Shown one piece after another: positions 34,202 to 43,078 of a stretch of 64,000 nt of DNA (its first letter is position 1; every line of letters begins with the position of its first letter). The stretch is from Bremerella sp. P1 (GTDB lineage Bacteria; Planctomycetota; Planctomycetia; Pirellulales; Pirellulaceae), in contig NZ_CP118164.1 in NCBI RefSeq assembly GCF_028748185.1, positions 1,736,001-1,800,000 of the forward strand, given 5' to 3'. The position numbers and the translations under genes are program-made. Below the pieces are notes generated by a model, which did not search any database, had not been told where the DNA came from, and was given only the letters and a program-made list of their open reading frames with translations.

Positions 34202-36205
34202 ATGCAACGACAAATATCACGAGCCAATGAGACCTCCTATTGGATTTTGGTGTTCTTGATCGCAAACCTTCTCATCGATGGGCTTTCTTGCCGTCTCAAG
34301 GCCAACGAAATTCACTTGCAGCCATATTTCAATCAGTACTGTGTGCGATGTCATGGATCCGAAGAAGCAAATGGCGAAATCAATTTAGACCACTTCATGA
34401 GCACGTCGACAGATAACCTGGAGACATTGCAGGCAGCTATGGAGGCGGTGGAAGAAAGGAGGATGCCTCCCGAAGACGAAGCGCAACTGAATGATAAAGA
34501 CAGGGACACCTTTCTCTCCCTTTTAAAGGCCCAGCTATCACAAGTAACTGAGCGACCAGGTCACTTCCGAATCCGAAAGCTCTCCGCGCAAGAATATCGC
34601 AATACCATGCGTTCGCTCTTCGGATTTGAACTTGAAGAAGCATTTATTAAGACGCATGAGTCACTCTCTGAGAAATCACTCATTCTTAAGCTTATGCCGC
34701 CAGACCCACCAGGCGCCAGTGGTTTTACTAACGATACGCGGGGGCACAGAATGACTAGCGTTGCCTGGGATCGTTACGTGTACATTGCAGACCTCGCCGT
34801 CTACCAACTGTTAAAGTCGCCCAAACGCAGGGAACAACTTGAGACTTTCACAGGCCCAATTGGTGACGATGGAATGACGCCCCATCAAGCCCAACAGTTA
34901 CTGCGTGAGTTCCTAGTTCGCGCTTGGCGGAGGGATATTCCAGAAGATGTCGTTACAGACTTTCTCTCTTCTACCCAAGGCAAGACAGGCGACGACCTGA
35001 TAGATGCAGTTGCCACCGAAATGCAAACGATTCTTAACTCGCCTCAGTTTCTATATCGCGGAGTCTTGGTTGAACCTGTCCCTGGGAAAATCGTACCAGT
35101 TGATCCTTTTGAGCTTGCCGAGCGACTGAGCTACTTCCTTTGGGCTGATATGCCCGACGAGGAGTTGCTTGAAGTAGCTCGCTCCCAAGAACTCTTAAAA
35201 GAAGATGTATACCAAAAACAAATCGATCGGATGCTCGATTCCCCAAAGGCGAGGAGTTTAACTGAAGATTTCGCAAAGCAGTGGCTCAAAATTGGTGAAA
35301 TTTATAAGTCCGACAAGCGGCCTTATATCGCTAACGCGTTGCAAGACCAACCTTACGACTTCATCAACTCGCTCATATCAGATGATCGACCACTAATGGA
35401 ATTGATCGATTCAGAGACAACTTTCGTCAATTTCCATTTGCGAAATTACTATGCCAAGGACATGGATCAACTGGAAAAGTATCGATCAGCTGAGGGTATC
35501 GAGAAAGAAACTCTTCCCCTTCAGAAGATACGTCTCGAGAATACGCCGGGGCGTGGGGGCCTACTGACCATGCCAGGCGTTCTCGCTATGAATCGAGGGC
35601 CAATCATGCGCGGAGTATGGATGCTAGAACGCATTGTCGGTGATCACCTGGGCGAACCGCCTCCAAATGTCGAGCCGGTGAAGCAGAAGCTAGGGGATAA
35701 GCGGTCATTCCGCGAGAAGTTTGCCGAGCATCGATCTAATTCGACTTGTGCGGTGTGTCATAACCGGATCGATGCTCTTGGTTTCGCACTCCAGGCATAT
35801 GACGAAGAAGGTGCCTATTTTCTGGCAGACGATTACGAAACACAGCAAAGACGAAGAAGACCAGCAAACGCCTCATCGCTTTTGCCCTCACCTGAGGAAC
35901 TCGACTCTTCGGGACGATTACCATCCGGTGAGCAGTTTCGCAGTTTTGATGAACTTAAAAACATCTTGACTGGGTCATACCGAGAGCGGATTGTCCGAAA
36001 CATCGTATGCCAAATGACAAGCTACGCTTTATGCCGTCCAGTCGAATTGCACGATCAACCGACGATCGATCGTCTGACAAGTAATCTCTCAGACCCCAAC
36101 GCGACATGGCGTGATTTAATCCACGGCGTAGCCACAAGCCTTCCTTTCAAACAAGCTTGCTTCCCGTTAGAACCAGGAGATACGACCAATGTTCACTCCG
36201 ATTAA
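34202..36205 (+). CDS. DUF1592/DUF1588-type exported protein with CxxCH motifs, pair 1
   Basis: 667 residues. A leader helix at about 12-28 is followed by the planctomycetal cytochrome-like module with C47-V-R-C50-H51. Then come DUF1587-like (FRIRKLSAQEYRNTMRSLFG), DUF1592-like (VDPFELAERLSYFLWADMPD, later FAKQWLKIGEIY), and DUF1588-like sequence (RGGLLTMPGVLAMNRGPIMRGVWMLERI, with a second CAVCH near 515). The C-terminus resembles DUF1585. The CxxCH motifs suggest covalent haem, but DUF1592 biochemistry is unknown to me. It overlaps the following DUF1552 gene by 17 bases, the standard gene pair in planctomycetes. Confidence 0.88.
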   Translation: MQRQISRANETSYWILVFLIANLLIDGLSCRLKANEIHLQPYFNQYCVRCHGSEEANGEINLDHFMSTSTDNLETLQAAMEAVEERRMPPEDEAQLNDKDRDTFLSLLKAQLSQVTERPGHFRIRKLSAQEYRNTMRSLFGFELEEAFIKTHESLSEKSLILKLMPPDPPGASGFTNDTRGHRMTSVAWDRYVYIADLAVYQLLKSPKRREQLETFTGPIGDDGMTPHQAQQLLREFLVRAWRRDIPEDVVTDFLSSTQGKTGDDLIDAVATEMQTILNSPQFLYRGVLVEPVPGKIVPVDPFELAERLSYFLWADMPDEELLEVARSQELLKEDVYQKQIDRMLDSPKARSLTEDFAKQWLKIGEIYKSDKRPYIANALQDQPYDFINSLISDDRPLMELIDSETTFVNFHLRNYYAKDMDQLEKYRSAEGIEKETLPLQKIRLENTPGRGGLLTMPGVLAMNRGPIMRGVWMLERIVGDHLGEPPPNVEPVKQKLGDKRSFREKFAEHRSNSTCAVCHNRIDALGFALQAYDEEGAYFLADDYETQQRRRRPANASSLLPSPEELDSSGRLPSGEQFRSFDELKNILTGSYRERIVRNIVCQMTSYALCRPVELHDQPTIDRLTSNLSDPNATWRDLIHGVATSLPFKQACFPLEPGDTTNVHSD

Positions 36206-37784
36206 GCGTCGAACATTTCTTAAGAGTGCTGCCGGTGCTCTTATTCCACTTCCATTTCTCAACGCGATGGAGGCGTCGGCAGATCCGGGACCTCAGGGTA
36301 AGCCACCTCAGCGATTTGTTGCCCTATTCAAGCCCAATGGAGTTCACCCTCCTTCCTGGAACATCGCAGGAGGAGCGGAGTTTGATTTCAAGATGGCGCC
36401 TATGATGATGCCATTTTCGAAACATCGTGATGATTTAATTCTGCTTGATAGCATCGGAGACAGCGGGTTTTCATCCCATCAAGCTTCCGCTCAACGTTTC
36501 TTGTCGGGGAGGTACCGCAGCGGGGGAAGTACGTCGGCAGACAATCGGTCAATTGATCAAATAATAGCCGATAGAATAGGTACGCAGACACGCCAGAAGT
36601 CTTTGGAATTGACAACTGAAGGCCTTTTTAATGAACGCATCGAATGTAGCTATATTTCTTACGACAAATCCGGTAGCCCTTTGCCTCGTGATAGCGATCC
36701 GCAATTAATCTTTGATCGATTATTTCGCGATCCCTTGGTCAATCCCAAGAAGCGTCAGCAAATGGTCAGTTTGCTCGATCGTGTGGGAGAGCAAACACGC
36801 TCTCTGGAACGTCGTGTTGGTCGAGAAGATCGACAGACACTTGAGGCTTACCTAACAGTCCTGAGAGAGACGGAAAAACGGATCACAAAACTTTCGAAAG
36901 AACCGATTCCGCGATTTGATTTCGCAAAGTTCGAACGCCCTGCCATCCCAGCTGATATCAACGAGCAGGTCGAATCAATGTTAGATCTCATTGTCCTATC
37001 GCTCTGGACAGATTCTACCCGGTGTGTGTCCTACATGCTGGGGAACACAAACAGTCGAATGGTGTTTGACTTCCTAGGGGTCAAAAAGCAGCATCATTAT
37101 CTTTCCCATTTCTACCGAAATTTCAGCCGTGAGAATCTAGAGGACTTGTATAAAGTTTGCTTGTGGCACATGGAAAAGTTCGACTATCTGCTAACTCGCA
37201 TGAAGTCCTTTTCTGATCACAACGGCACCTTGCTGGATCACTCGGTTGTCTTATTCGGTTCTGGAATGGGCCACAGCGATTCGCACACAGCTCAGCGCAT
37301 TCCTACCGTTCTAGCCGGGCAATGTGGTGGGAAACTGAAGACCGGCCGGTATCTGCGTCACGACCGAAATCAGAACCCTAGAAGTTTGCATCGCTCACTT
37401 TTGCAACTTTTCGATTGCGATACGACTGTCATTCAGGACCCTAGCCTTCGTGGCCTTGATGGAAATTCCTTTGATTCGTACTCAGAACCTCATTTTGATA
37501 GCTGGTCGAGAATTAAGAACGACCAAATTGAGGCACAAGGTCGATTGAGGCTTTCAGAGAACCTTGCGGAAGCGAACCTTTACTTTCTCGATATCTCAGG
37601 ACAGCCATCAGTAGAGATCAAAGTCACTTTTAAGAACATGCAGAATTTACAGATGCCCTTCTATTGCGGTAGTCCTGTGCGACTAAGGGGAACAGGCCGC
37701 AAGGAGGGACATAGAATCGTGATCACTTCTCTAAGTACACTGGATCCCCTTACGATCAATGGACGTGAGAACAGACCCAAGTAA
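36189..37784 (+). CDS. DUF1552 protein with twin-arginine leader, pair 1
   Basis: 531 residues. The leader KRRTFLKSAAGALIPLPFL matches the Tat motif, so the folded protein is probably exported. The body has the DUF1552 pattern: FVALFKPNGVHPPSWNIAGG, the region with SHQASAQRFLSGRY, RQTLEAYLTVLRETEKRI, LLDHSVVLFGSGMGHSDSH and TVLAGQCGGKLKTGRYL. The family resembles DUF1501/sulfatase-like alkaline phosphatase folds, but no reaction is established. About 90 C-terminal residues (about 440-531) extend beyond the other DUF1552 copy in this window. It is translationally coupled to the DUF1592 gene. Confidence 0.88.
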   Translation: MFTPIKRRTFLKSAAGALIPLPFLNAMEASADPGPQGKPPQRFVALFKPNGVHPPSWNIAGGAEFDFKMAPMMMPFSKHRDDLILLDSIGDSGFSSHQASAQRFLSGRYRSGGSTSADNRSIDQIIADRIGTQTRQKSLELTTEGLFNERIECSYISYDKSGSPLPRDSDPQLIFDRLFRDPLVNPKKRQQMVSLLDRVGEQTRSLERRVGREDRQTLEAYLTVLRETEKRITKLSKEPIPRFDFAKFERPAIPADINEQVESMLDLIVLSLWTDSTRCVSYMLGNTNSRMVFDFLGVKKQHHYLSHFYRNFSRENLEDLYKVCLWHMEKFDYLLTRMKSFSDHNGTLLDHSVVLFGSGMGHSDSHTAQRIPTVLAGQCGGKLKTGRYLRHDRNQNPRSLHRSLLQLFDCDTTVIQDPSLRGLDGNSFDSYSEPHFDSWSRIKNDQIEAQGRLRLSENLAEANLYFLDISGQPSVEIKVTFKNMQNLQMPFYCGSPVRLRGTGRKEGHRIVITSLSTLDPLTINGRENRPK

Positions 37785-37805
37785 ACCGGCTGTTTAAGCC
37801 GGTTT
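37783..37805 (+). terminator. hairpin at the end of DUF1592/DUF1552 pair 1
   Basis: AAACCGGC (37783-37790) and GCCGGTTT (37798-37805) form a perfect 8-base stem with a 7-base loop, overlapping the stop codon. The following T-run is short, so termination may be partial. Confidence 0.55.
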
Positions 37806-38110
37806 CGATTGTCTAGCTGTATAAGTACTTTGACATGGCACCCGAATAGTGCAGGGCGCCTGTGATGACGACTGCTCGTCGAAGGTTCTTGCAAGAGAGC
37901 AATCGAAGCCAGCGTGTAGATTTCACATGACTACGAGCCCAAGTCCCTGGCCTACCAAGCTGGCTTGGAGGCATAGTCAATTACGAAAAGACCATCGTAT
38001 GATAAGTGGACACAAAGAGGCCGTGGTCTGATTGGCATTCCGTTATCGTCTACAGATGTTCGAGATAGATACGGCCACTCAAGTGACTCGATTGAACTTT
38101 CCACCACTTT
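37806..38110. other. gene-free convergent spacer
   Basis: No coding sequence or clear site recognised between the DUF1552 gene (+) and the DUF1080 gene (minus). Confidence 0.4.
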
Positions 38111-38785
38111 TCATGGCAAACGCTTGATGACGATATTCCGGAATGCGACAGGATCCCTATGACCGGCAAGCCCCAAATGCCCTTCTCGGCGGTCCTTACC
38201 TGGGTGCTCCTTGTCGTTCATAAACTCCTTTACCTGTGAGAGATCGCCATCAAGGATCACCGTGCCGTTGAGCTCTACTTTAATGCGTGATCCCGTGACA
38301 GTAATTTCCTGAAAGTTCCACTGCCCCACCGGACGTAGGAAGCCTGTCTTGGCAGCGATCATGCCATAGGCCGAGCCATGAACTTGCCGTGCGTCAATCT
38401 CGGCGTACTTGGGATGTTGATTGTCAAGAATCTGGATCTCACACATTCCCGCGGACGAAGGAAGGCCCGAACCGGGATAGCGAATTGCAACTCCGTTGTT
38501 ACCGCCTGGAGGAAGCTTGAATTCCATCCGAACGACGAAGTTCCCAAACACTTCACGGCTGTAAAGTGTTCCCGACTTACCTGGCTTGCAGCGCAACGTA
38601 CCATCAAGAACTACGTACTCGTCGACGGCGCCCGACCAGCCAGCTAAATCCTTGCCATTGAAGAGCGGTGTGAATTGATCGCTATCGCTCGCCAAGTCAC
38701 CCGCATTTACGACTATTGGGAATTGCCAAGGCGCGCCTAACACAGCCATCCATACTACGAATCTGAAGAATTGCGGGGCTTTCAA
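38111..38785 (-). CDS. DUF1080 (3-keto-disaccharide hydrolase-like) exported protein
   Basis: 224 residues with signal sequence FFRFVVWMAVLGAPW and cleavage near VNA-GD. DUF1080 features: FTPLFNGKDLAGWSG at 40-55, then DGTLRCKPGKSGTLYSREVFGNF, LPPGGNNGVAIRYPG, CEIQILDN and QWNFQEITVTGSRIKVELNG, ending in LGLAGHRDPVAFRNIVIK. This concanavalin-like family acts on or binds carbohydrate; some members hydrolyse 3-keto-glycosides. The start is a TTG with AGGA seven bases upstream; an ATG at 38749 would cut into the signal sequence. It is divergent from the second DUF1592/DUF1552 unit and has its own GACAC/GGAGA element. Confidence 0.85.
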   Translation of the reverse strand: MKAPQFFRFVVWMAVLGAPWQFPIVVNAGDLASDSDQFTPLFNGKDLAGWSGAVDEYVVLDGTLRCKPGKSGTLYSREVFGNFVVRMEFKLPPGGNNGVAIRYPGSGLPSSAGMCEIQILDNQHPKYAEIDARQVHGSAYGMIAAKTGFLRPVGQWNFQEITVTGSRIKVELNGTVILDGDLSQVKEFMNDKEHPGKDRREGHLGLAGHRDPVAFRNIVIKRLP

Positions 38786-38890
38786 TGTATTGTCCTATAT
38801 GCACGACTCGTTACGAAAAATCATCGTGGTAGAGTTAGCTGCCAGTTCATATCAATAGTGACATGGGTTGAGCAAAGCTCATTTAACGAA

Positions 38891-38915
38891 TCTCCACACC
38901 TGAAGGAAATGTGTC
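38891..38915 (-). promoter_or_regulatory. GACAC/GGAGA promoter-like element, DUF1080 gene
   Basis: On the minus strand TTGTGACACATTTCC is followed, 15 bases after GACAC, by GGAGATTCG. It lies about 105 bases before the DUF1080 start. Confidence 0.6.
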
Positions 38916-38953
38916 ACAATTTCACCGATTTAGAACTTATTGAATCGAACTGC

Positions 38954-38978
38954 GACACTTCTGCTCGCGTTTGGGAGA
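38954..38978 (+). promoter_or_regulatory. GACAC/GGAGA promoter-like element, DUF1592 pair 2
   Basis: TGCGACACTTCTGC is followed, 15 bases after GACAC, by GGAGATTACTC. It points to the gene at 39179, with a leader of about 200 bases. Confidence 0.6.
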
Positions 38979-39178
38979 TTACTCAATAGGTAGTTTTTTA
39001 TTGGCCTTTGGCAAGGACCACGCCCGGCCTTCCAACGACTTGTGGTGAGATTCGACTCACATGACGTTACTTTGGGTACGCCTGCGAAAGGAAGTGCGTT
39101 CAGGCTAATTGTAAGACCGCTCTTCTCTATCATCGCGCATGACTTTTTCACCATTCTGATCGGCATTTTTTAACCCGC

Positions 39179-41659
39179 ATGACTCTTTCCTCAGACATGG
39201 CAGTTTCCGATTCCTCAGACATGGCAATTTCCGAAAACACGATTGACCGACATCAATATCACGCGATTCCATACGGCGCCTCGCTCGCAATATGCGTGGC
39301 TTTACTCCTGACATACGGTCAGACGCCTGCGTTTGGTCAAAACAGCGAAACCTCCCCTATTAAACGGTTTTTTGAAGCGAACTGCTTCGACTGCCACTCC
39401 GGCTCATCTACCGAAGGAGGCCTTGACCTGGAAGTCCTATCTCTCGATCTGGGACGTCCTGAAGTGTTCGAACTATGGACGAAGATCCACGACCGGGTGG
39501 AGTCTGGTGATATGCCACCAAGAGATTTCGACCAACCCAATGCCGCCGCTAGGGAGTCGTTCTTAGAAATGGTGAATTCGGGAATCTCCTCTTTCCAAGC
39601 AAACATTTATTACAAATATGGGCGTGTTCGTGGACGTCGCTTGAACCGCAAGCAAGTCGAAAGCTCCCTGCATGACTTGTTGGGCATAGATATTCCGCTA
39701 GTTCCCTACTTGCTAGTGGACGGGGAGTCGAAAGGGTTTTCAACGGTCGTCGATGGACAGGAGATGTCAGATTTTCATTTGAGTGCTCATTTGAAAACAT
39801 TGAATATTGCCTTAGACGAAGCCTTTCGACGGGCATTAACCTCGGAAGAGAAGATCGGAATTCTTCTTGGGCCTGAGGAGATCGGTGCTAGAGGTGGAAC
39901 GTTTAATGAACCAACCATGTGGGAAGGAAAAGCCGTTGCTTGGTCGGCCCCGCTAAATATGCGCCTTTATGGAGTGATCCCTGCGACCCGTGTTTCATCC
40001 GCCGGCTGGTACGAATGTACGGTACGCGTTTCAACAATCAATCCGCCGGAGTCCGGTGGAGTATGGACGGCGATTCGAAGTAGTGCGGGAGGCATCGATC
40101 AAACCTATCGCAATTATGCACTTGTAGAAGCCGAGCCAAAGAGCAAGACGGTCCGATTTACAGCTTGGATCCCTGAAGGGCACAAGCTGGTAATTCGCCC
40201 ATGTGATCGAAGCATTCGACAAGAGCGCATAACTGGCGCTAAAAAGCTAATCTATCCGGATCAAGTTGGTAAGCTTGGCCTCGCAGGTGTCTCGATTGAA
40301 TCGATAACTATGCGTAAAGTTTACATCCGTGATGACAAGCAAGTTCGCAAGAATCTATTCGGCGATCTGCCAATTCGTATTACCAGAGGCAGTGATAGAC
40401 CTTTTCGGGTCATCAGTACTTCGCCCGAAAGGGACGCGCATCGGTTGATTTCAGAATTCGCCCGCCATGCTCATCGGAGGCCACTTACCGATGAAGAAAT
40501 AGCACCATTCGTAGCTGAGGTCGATGCATCCTTTGAAAAAGGTGAAGACTTAGTGACAGCACTGCGTCGCGGCTACTTGGCCATATTGAGTTCACCACGA
40601 TTCTTGTACTTCGTGGAAACTCCCGGTCAGCTCGATGACTATGAATTAGCAACACGACTAAGCTACTTCCTGACCAATAGTACTCCTGACGAAACCCTGC
40701 TTCGCTTGGCGGAATCCGGCCAACTGCGAGATATCAACGTACTGAGGATGCAGATCCAGCGTCTTCTCGAGGAAGACGGTCTGAACGGTTTCGTCAATAA
40801 TTTTGCTGCCGAATGGCTTGATCTGGATCAGTTCAATTTTACCACGCCTGACCTCGCAGACTTTCCTACCTATGATCCGATTGTCGAACAGTCTTTGCTC
40901 TCAGAGACAGAATCCTTTCTTGTGAAGTTGTTTCGCGATAACCTGAGCGTTACGAACTTGGTAGATTCCGAATTCGCCATGGTGAATAGCCGCTTGGCAA
41001 AATACTACAACATCGAAAATGTAAGCGGCGATGAAATTAGACCCGTAGAGCTGCCTCCTAACTCTCCTCGAGGTGGCCTATTGACTCAGGGAGCCATCTT
41101 GAAGGTAACGAGTGACGGTAAAACAACCTCACCTGTTATACGTGGAGTCTGGATTTCTGAACGACTAATGGGCGTTCATATACCACCCCCATCGGCGGCT
41201 GTTCCCGCGATTGAACCCGATACCCGTGGTGCAACAACCATTCGTGAGCAACTAATTAAGCATCGCTCAGACAGCGCCTGCGCGGCGTGTCATAGTAAGA
41301 TTGATCCACCAGGATTCGTATTGGAAAGCTTCGATGCGGCTGGCGGGTTTCGTACCCACTACAAGATCGGTCGTGGATCTCGGAAAAAACAAGGACAGCT
41401 CGTTCAAACCGCTTATTACCTCCCAGGCGGAAAGAGATTTAAGGACATAAACGACTTCAAACGGATACTTGCAGAAGAGCCAGAAATGCTGGCACGTAAT
41501 CTCATCGAAAAACTGCTTGTATACGGAACAGGAAACCCGATTGAGTTTGCTGATCGCCCTGTGATCGACGACCTCGTCGAGCGTTCGAAATCAGTCGATT
41601 ACGGAATCTATTCCATACTCGAGCTTGTCATTGCAAGCCCTCTATTTCTCCATAAATAG
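39179..41659 (+). CDS. DUF1592/DUF1588-type exported protein with CxxCH motifs, pair 2
   Basis: 826 residues. The N-terminus is odd: an in-frame 24-base repeat encodes SDMAVSDS then SDMAISEN, giving three possible ATG starts (39179, 39197, 39221). The membrane/signal helix at about 33-48 follows. The cytochrome-like motif is C69-F-D-C72-H73. Then come DUF1587-like (RGRRLNRKQVESSLHDLLGID), a long insert at about 230-400, DUF1592-like (LDDYELATRLSYFLTNSTPD, FAAEWLDLDQFNFT), DUF1588-like (RGGLLTQGAILKV, VIRGVWISERLMG) and a second CAACH. It is longer than the pair-1 protein mainly through the central insert. The DUF1552 gene follows after 55 bases. Confidence 0.86.
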   Translation: MTLSSDMAVSDSSDMAISENTIDRHQYHAIPYGASLAICVALLLTYGQTPAFGQNSETSPIKRFFEANCFDCHSGSSTEGGLDLEVLSLDLGRPEVFELWTKIHDRVESGDMPPRDFDQPNAAARESFLEMVNSGISSFQANIYYKYGRVRGRRLNRKQVESSLHDLLGIDIPLVPYLLVDGESKGFSTVVDGQEMSDFHLSAHLKTLNIALDEAFRRALTSEEKIGILLGPEEIGARGGTFNEPTMWEGKAVAWSAPLNMRLYGVIPATRVSSAGWYECTVRVSTINPPESGGVWTAIRSSAGGIDQTYRNYALVEAEPKSKTVRFTAWIPEGHKLVIRPCDRSIRQERITGAKKLIYPDQVGKLGLAGVSIESITMRKVYIRDDKQVRKNLFGDLPIRITRGSDRPFRVISTSPERDAHRLISEFARHAHRRPLTDEEIAPFVAEVDASFEKGEDLVTALRRGYLAILSSPRFLYFVETPGQLDDYELATRLSYFLTNSTPDETLLRLAESGQLRDINVLRMQIQRLLEEDGLNGFVNNFAAEWLDLDQFNFTTPDLADFPTYDPIVEQSLLSETESFLVKLFRDNLSVTNLVDSEFAMVNSRLAKYYNIENVSGDEIRPVELPPNSPRGGLLTQGAILKVTSDGKTTSPVIRGVWISERLMGVHIPPPSAAVPAIEPDTRGATTIREQLIKHRSDSACAACHSKIDPPGFVLESFDAAGGFRTHYKIGRGSRKKQGQLVQTAYYLPGGKRFKDINDFKRILAEEPEMLARNLIEKLLVYGTGNPIEFADRPVIDDLVERSKSVDYGIYSILELVIASPLFLHK

Positions 41660-41714
41660 CCCAATCTTTCCCTTGCCTATTCCTGCCATTGCTCCATTTG
41701 AAAAAGGCGAAACC

Positions 41715-42992
41715 ATGCCACCTCGCAAAGTCTACTTCAACTTTCGTCGAAAACTCGATCGCCGCACGCTCTTGCGTGGGGCTGGAGTGGCCATGGCCCT
41801 GCCGTGGCTTAGTGCGATGGAGAACACGTTTGGTGCAAGTCAGTCGACAAATGTGCCAAGGCGTTTTGTTGCCTTCTCTCAGCCTTATAGTTTTCTCCCT
41901 GGCAACTTTTTCCCAGAGGGCGAAGGGGTCAACTATACCCCCTCGCGGTACCTGCAGGAGATGAGAGAAATCCGCGATGAATTCACGGTTATATCAGGCT
42001 GTTATCATCCCGGCGTATTCGGCGGCCATTTCTCGGAAGCCAGTTTGCTTTCTGCAGCGCCTTTCCAAGTCAATGGTGTGACGCGCAAAACGATTTCTAT
42101 CGACCAGCTACTAGCGTCGCAACTTGGAAGTGCGACCAGGCTTCAATCGCTAGTCTTGTCATGCAATGGGACGCAGAGTTCCTCGGTTACGTCAAACGGC
42201 GCCATGGTTCCTGCTGAATCCTCAGCCTCCAAGATTTTCCACGAACTATTCGTAGACGATACACCAGCCGAACGTAGTCGCAAGTTGCAACAACTCCAGC
42301 ATCAGAAAAGTGTGCTGGATCGCGTCTCTGAAGATGCCAAATCCTTGGCTCGCAAACTAGGAGCTGGCGATCGTAATCAACTGGAAGCCTATTTCTACAG
42401 CGTCCGAGAATTGGAAAAACGTATCCATAACATGGAAACGTGGGTAGATGCATCGAAACCCAAAGTCACCATGGCCGCACCAAGTAAAACTCCTGGAGAA
42501 CTTGAACAGTTCCGCACTATGTGCGACCTGATGCGTCTAGCCCTAGAAACCGACTCAACGCGTTTTGCGGTCTTGAGTATTGGATTTGGAAAAGGAGTCC
42601 CAGATTTCCCAGGGATAAGTGAGAGGTACCACAATTTGACGCATCATGGAAAAAATGCAGAGAACCTGAAGCAATTGGCTCTTATCGAAACAGAAATTAT
42701 TCGTACCTTCACTCAGTTTGTATCTTCATTGAAAAAGACGCAGGGCAGTCATGGTCCCTTACTCGATTCGACGTCCACGCTTCTACTTAGCAACCTCGGC
42801 AACGCCGCGTCGCACAGCGTCCGCGACCTACCTGTACTATTAGCCGGCGGTGGTTTCAAGCACGGGCAGCACATCAAACAAAACAACTATCCGCTAGCCA
42901 ATCTGTTCTTGTCGATTGCTCAACGAACGGGCCTCGAGATTGATTCTTTTGGTTCAAGCACCGGCACCATGCAAGGGCTCGAACCAGTCTAG
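41715..42992 (+). CDS. DUF1552 protein with twin-arginine leader, pair 2
   Basis: 425 residues from the ATG at 41715, which has AGGCGA just upstream; an upstream in-frame start at 41625 would overlap the DUF1592 gene with unconserved sequence. The Tat leader is LDRRTLLRGAGVAMALPWL. DUF1552 pattern: RFVAFSQPYSFLPGNFFPEG, GHFSEASLLSAAPF, RNQLEAYFYSVRELEKRI, LLDSTSTLLLSNLGNAASHS and VLLAGGGFKHGQHI. It lacks the roughly 90-residue C-terminal extension of the first DUF1552 protein. Probably co-exported with, or acting beside, the DUF1592 partner. Confidence 0.88.
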   Translation: MPPRKVYFNFRRKLDRRTLLRGAGVAMALPWLSAMENTFGASQSTNVPRRFVAFSQPYSFLPGNFFPEGEGVNYTPSRYLQEMREIRDEFTVISGCYHPGVFGGHFSEASLLSAAPFQVNGVTRKTISIDQLLASQLGSATRLQSLVLSCNGTQSSSVTSNGAMVPAESSASKIFHELFVDDTPAERSRKLQQLQHQKSVLDRVSEDAKSLARKLGAGDRNQLEAYFYSVRELEKRIHNMETWVDASKPKVTMAAPSKTPGELEQFRTMCDLMRLALETDSTRFAVLSIGFGKGVPDFPGISERYHNLTHHGKNAENLKQLALIETEIIRTFTQFVSSLKKTQGSHGPLLDSTSTLLLSNLGNAASHSVRDLPVLLAGGGFKHGQHIKQNNYPLANLFLSIAQRTGLEIDSFGSSTGTMQGLEPV

Positions 42993-43078
42993 ATTCCAAG
43001 ATGGAAGATAGACTGCCACAGAACATCCAAGTTTAATTTGTTCATATTTTTCTCCTCATTTACAAACTGGAGTTAGCC

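Larger units (their letters stand above)
38786..39178. other. divergent regulatory spacer, DUF1080 and DUF1592 pair 2
   Basis: No gene. It contains two oppositely oriented GACAC/GGAGA elements, their GACAC boxes about 40 bases apart, one for each direction. The rest, 38979-39178, would be the leader of the rightward unit. Confidence 0.55.

Noticed and set aside
33770-34230. Open frames of 86-117 codons between the sulfatase-lyase and the DUF1592 gene
   Set aside because: They overlap the ends of real genes, have no ribosome-binding site and show no family pattern.
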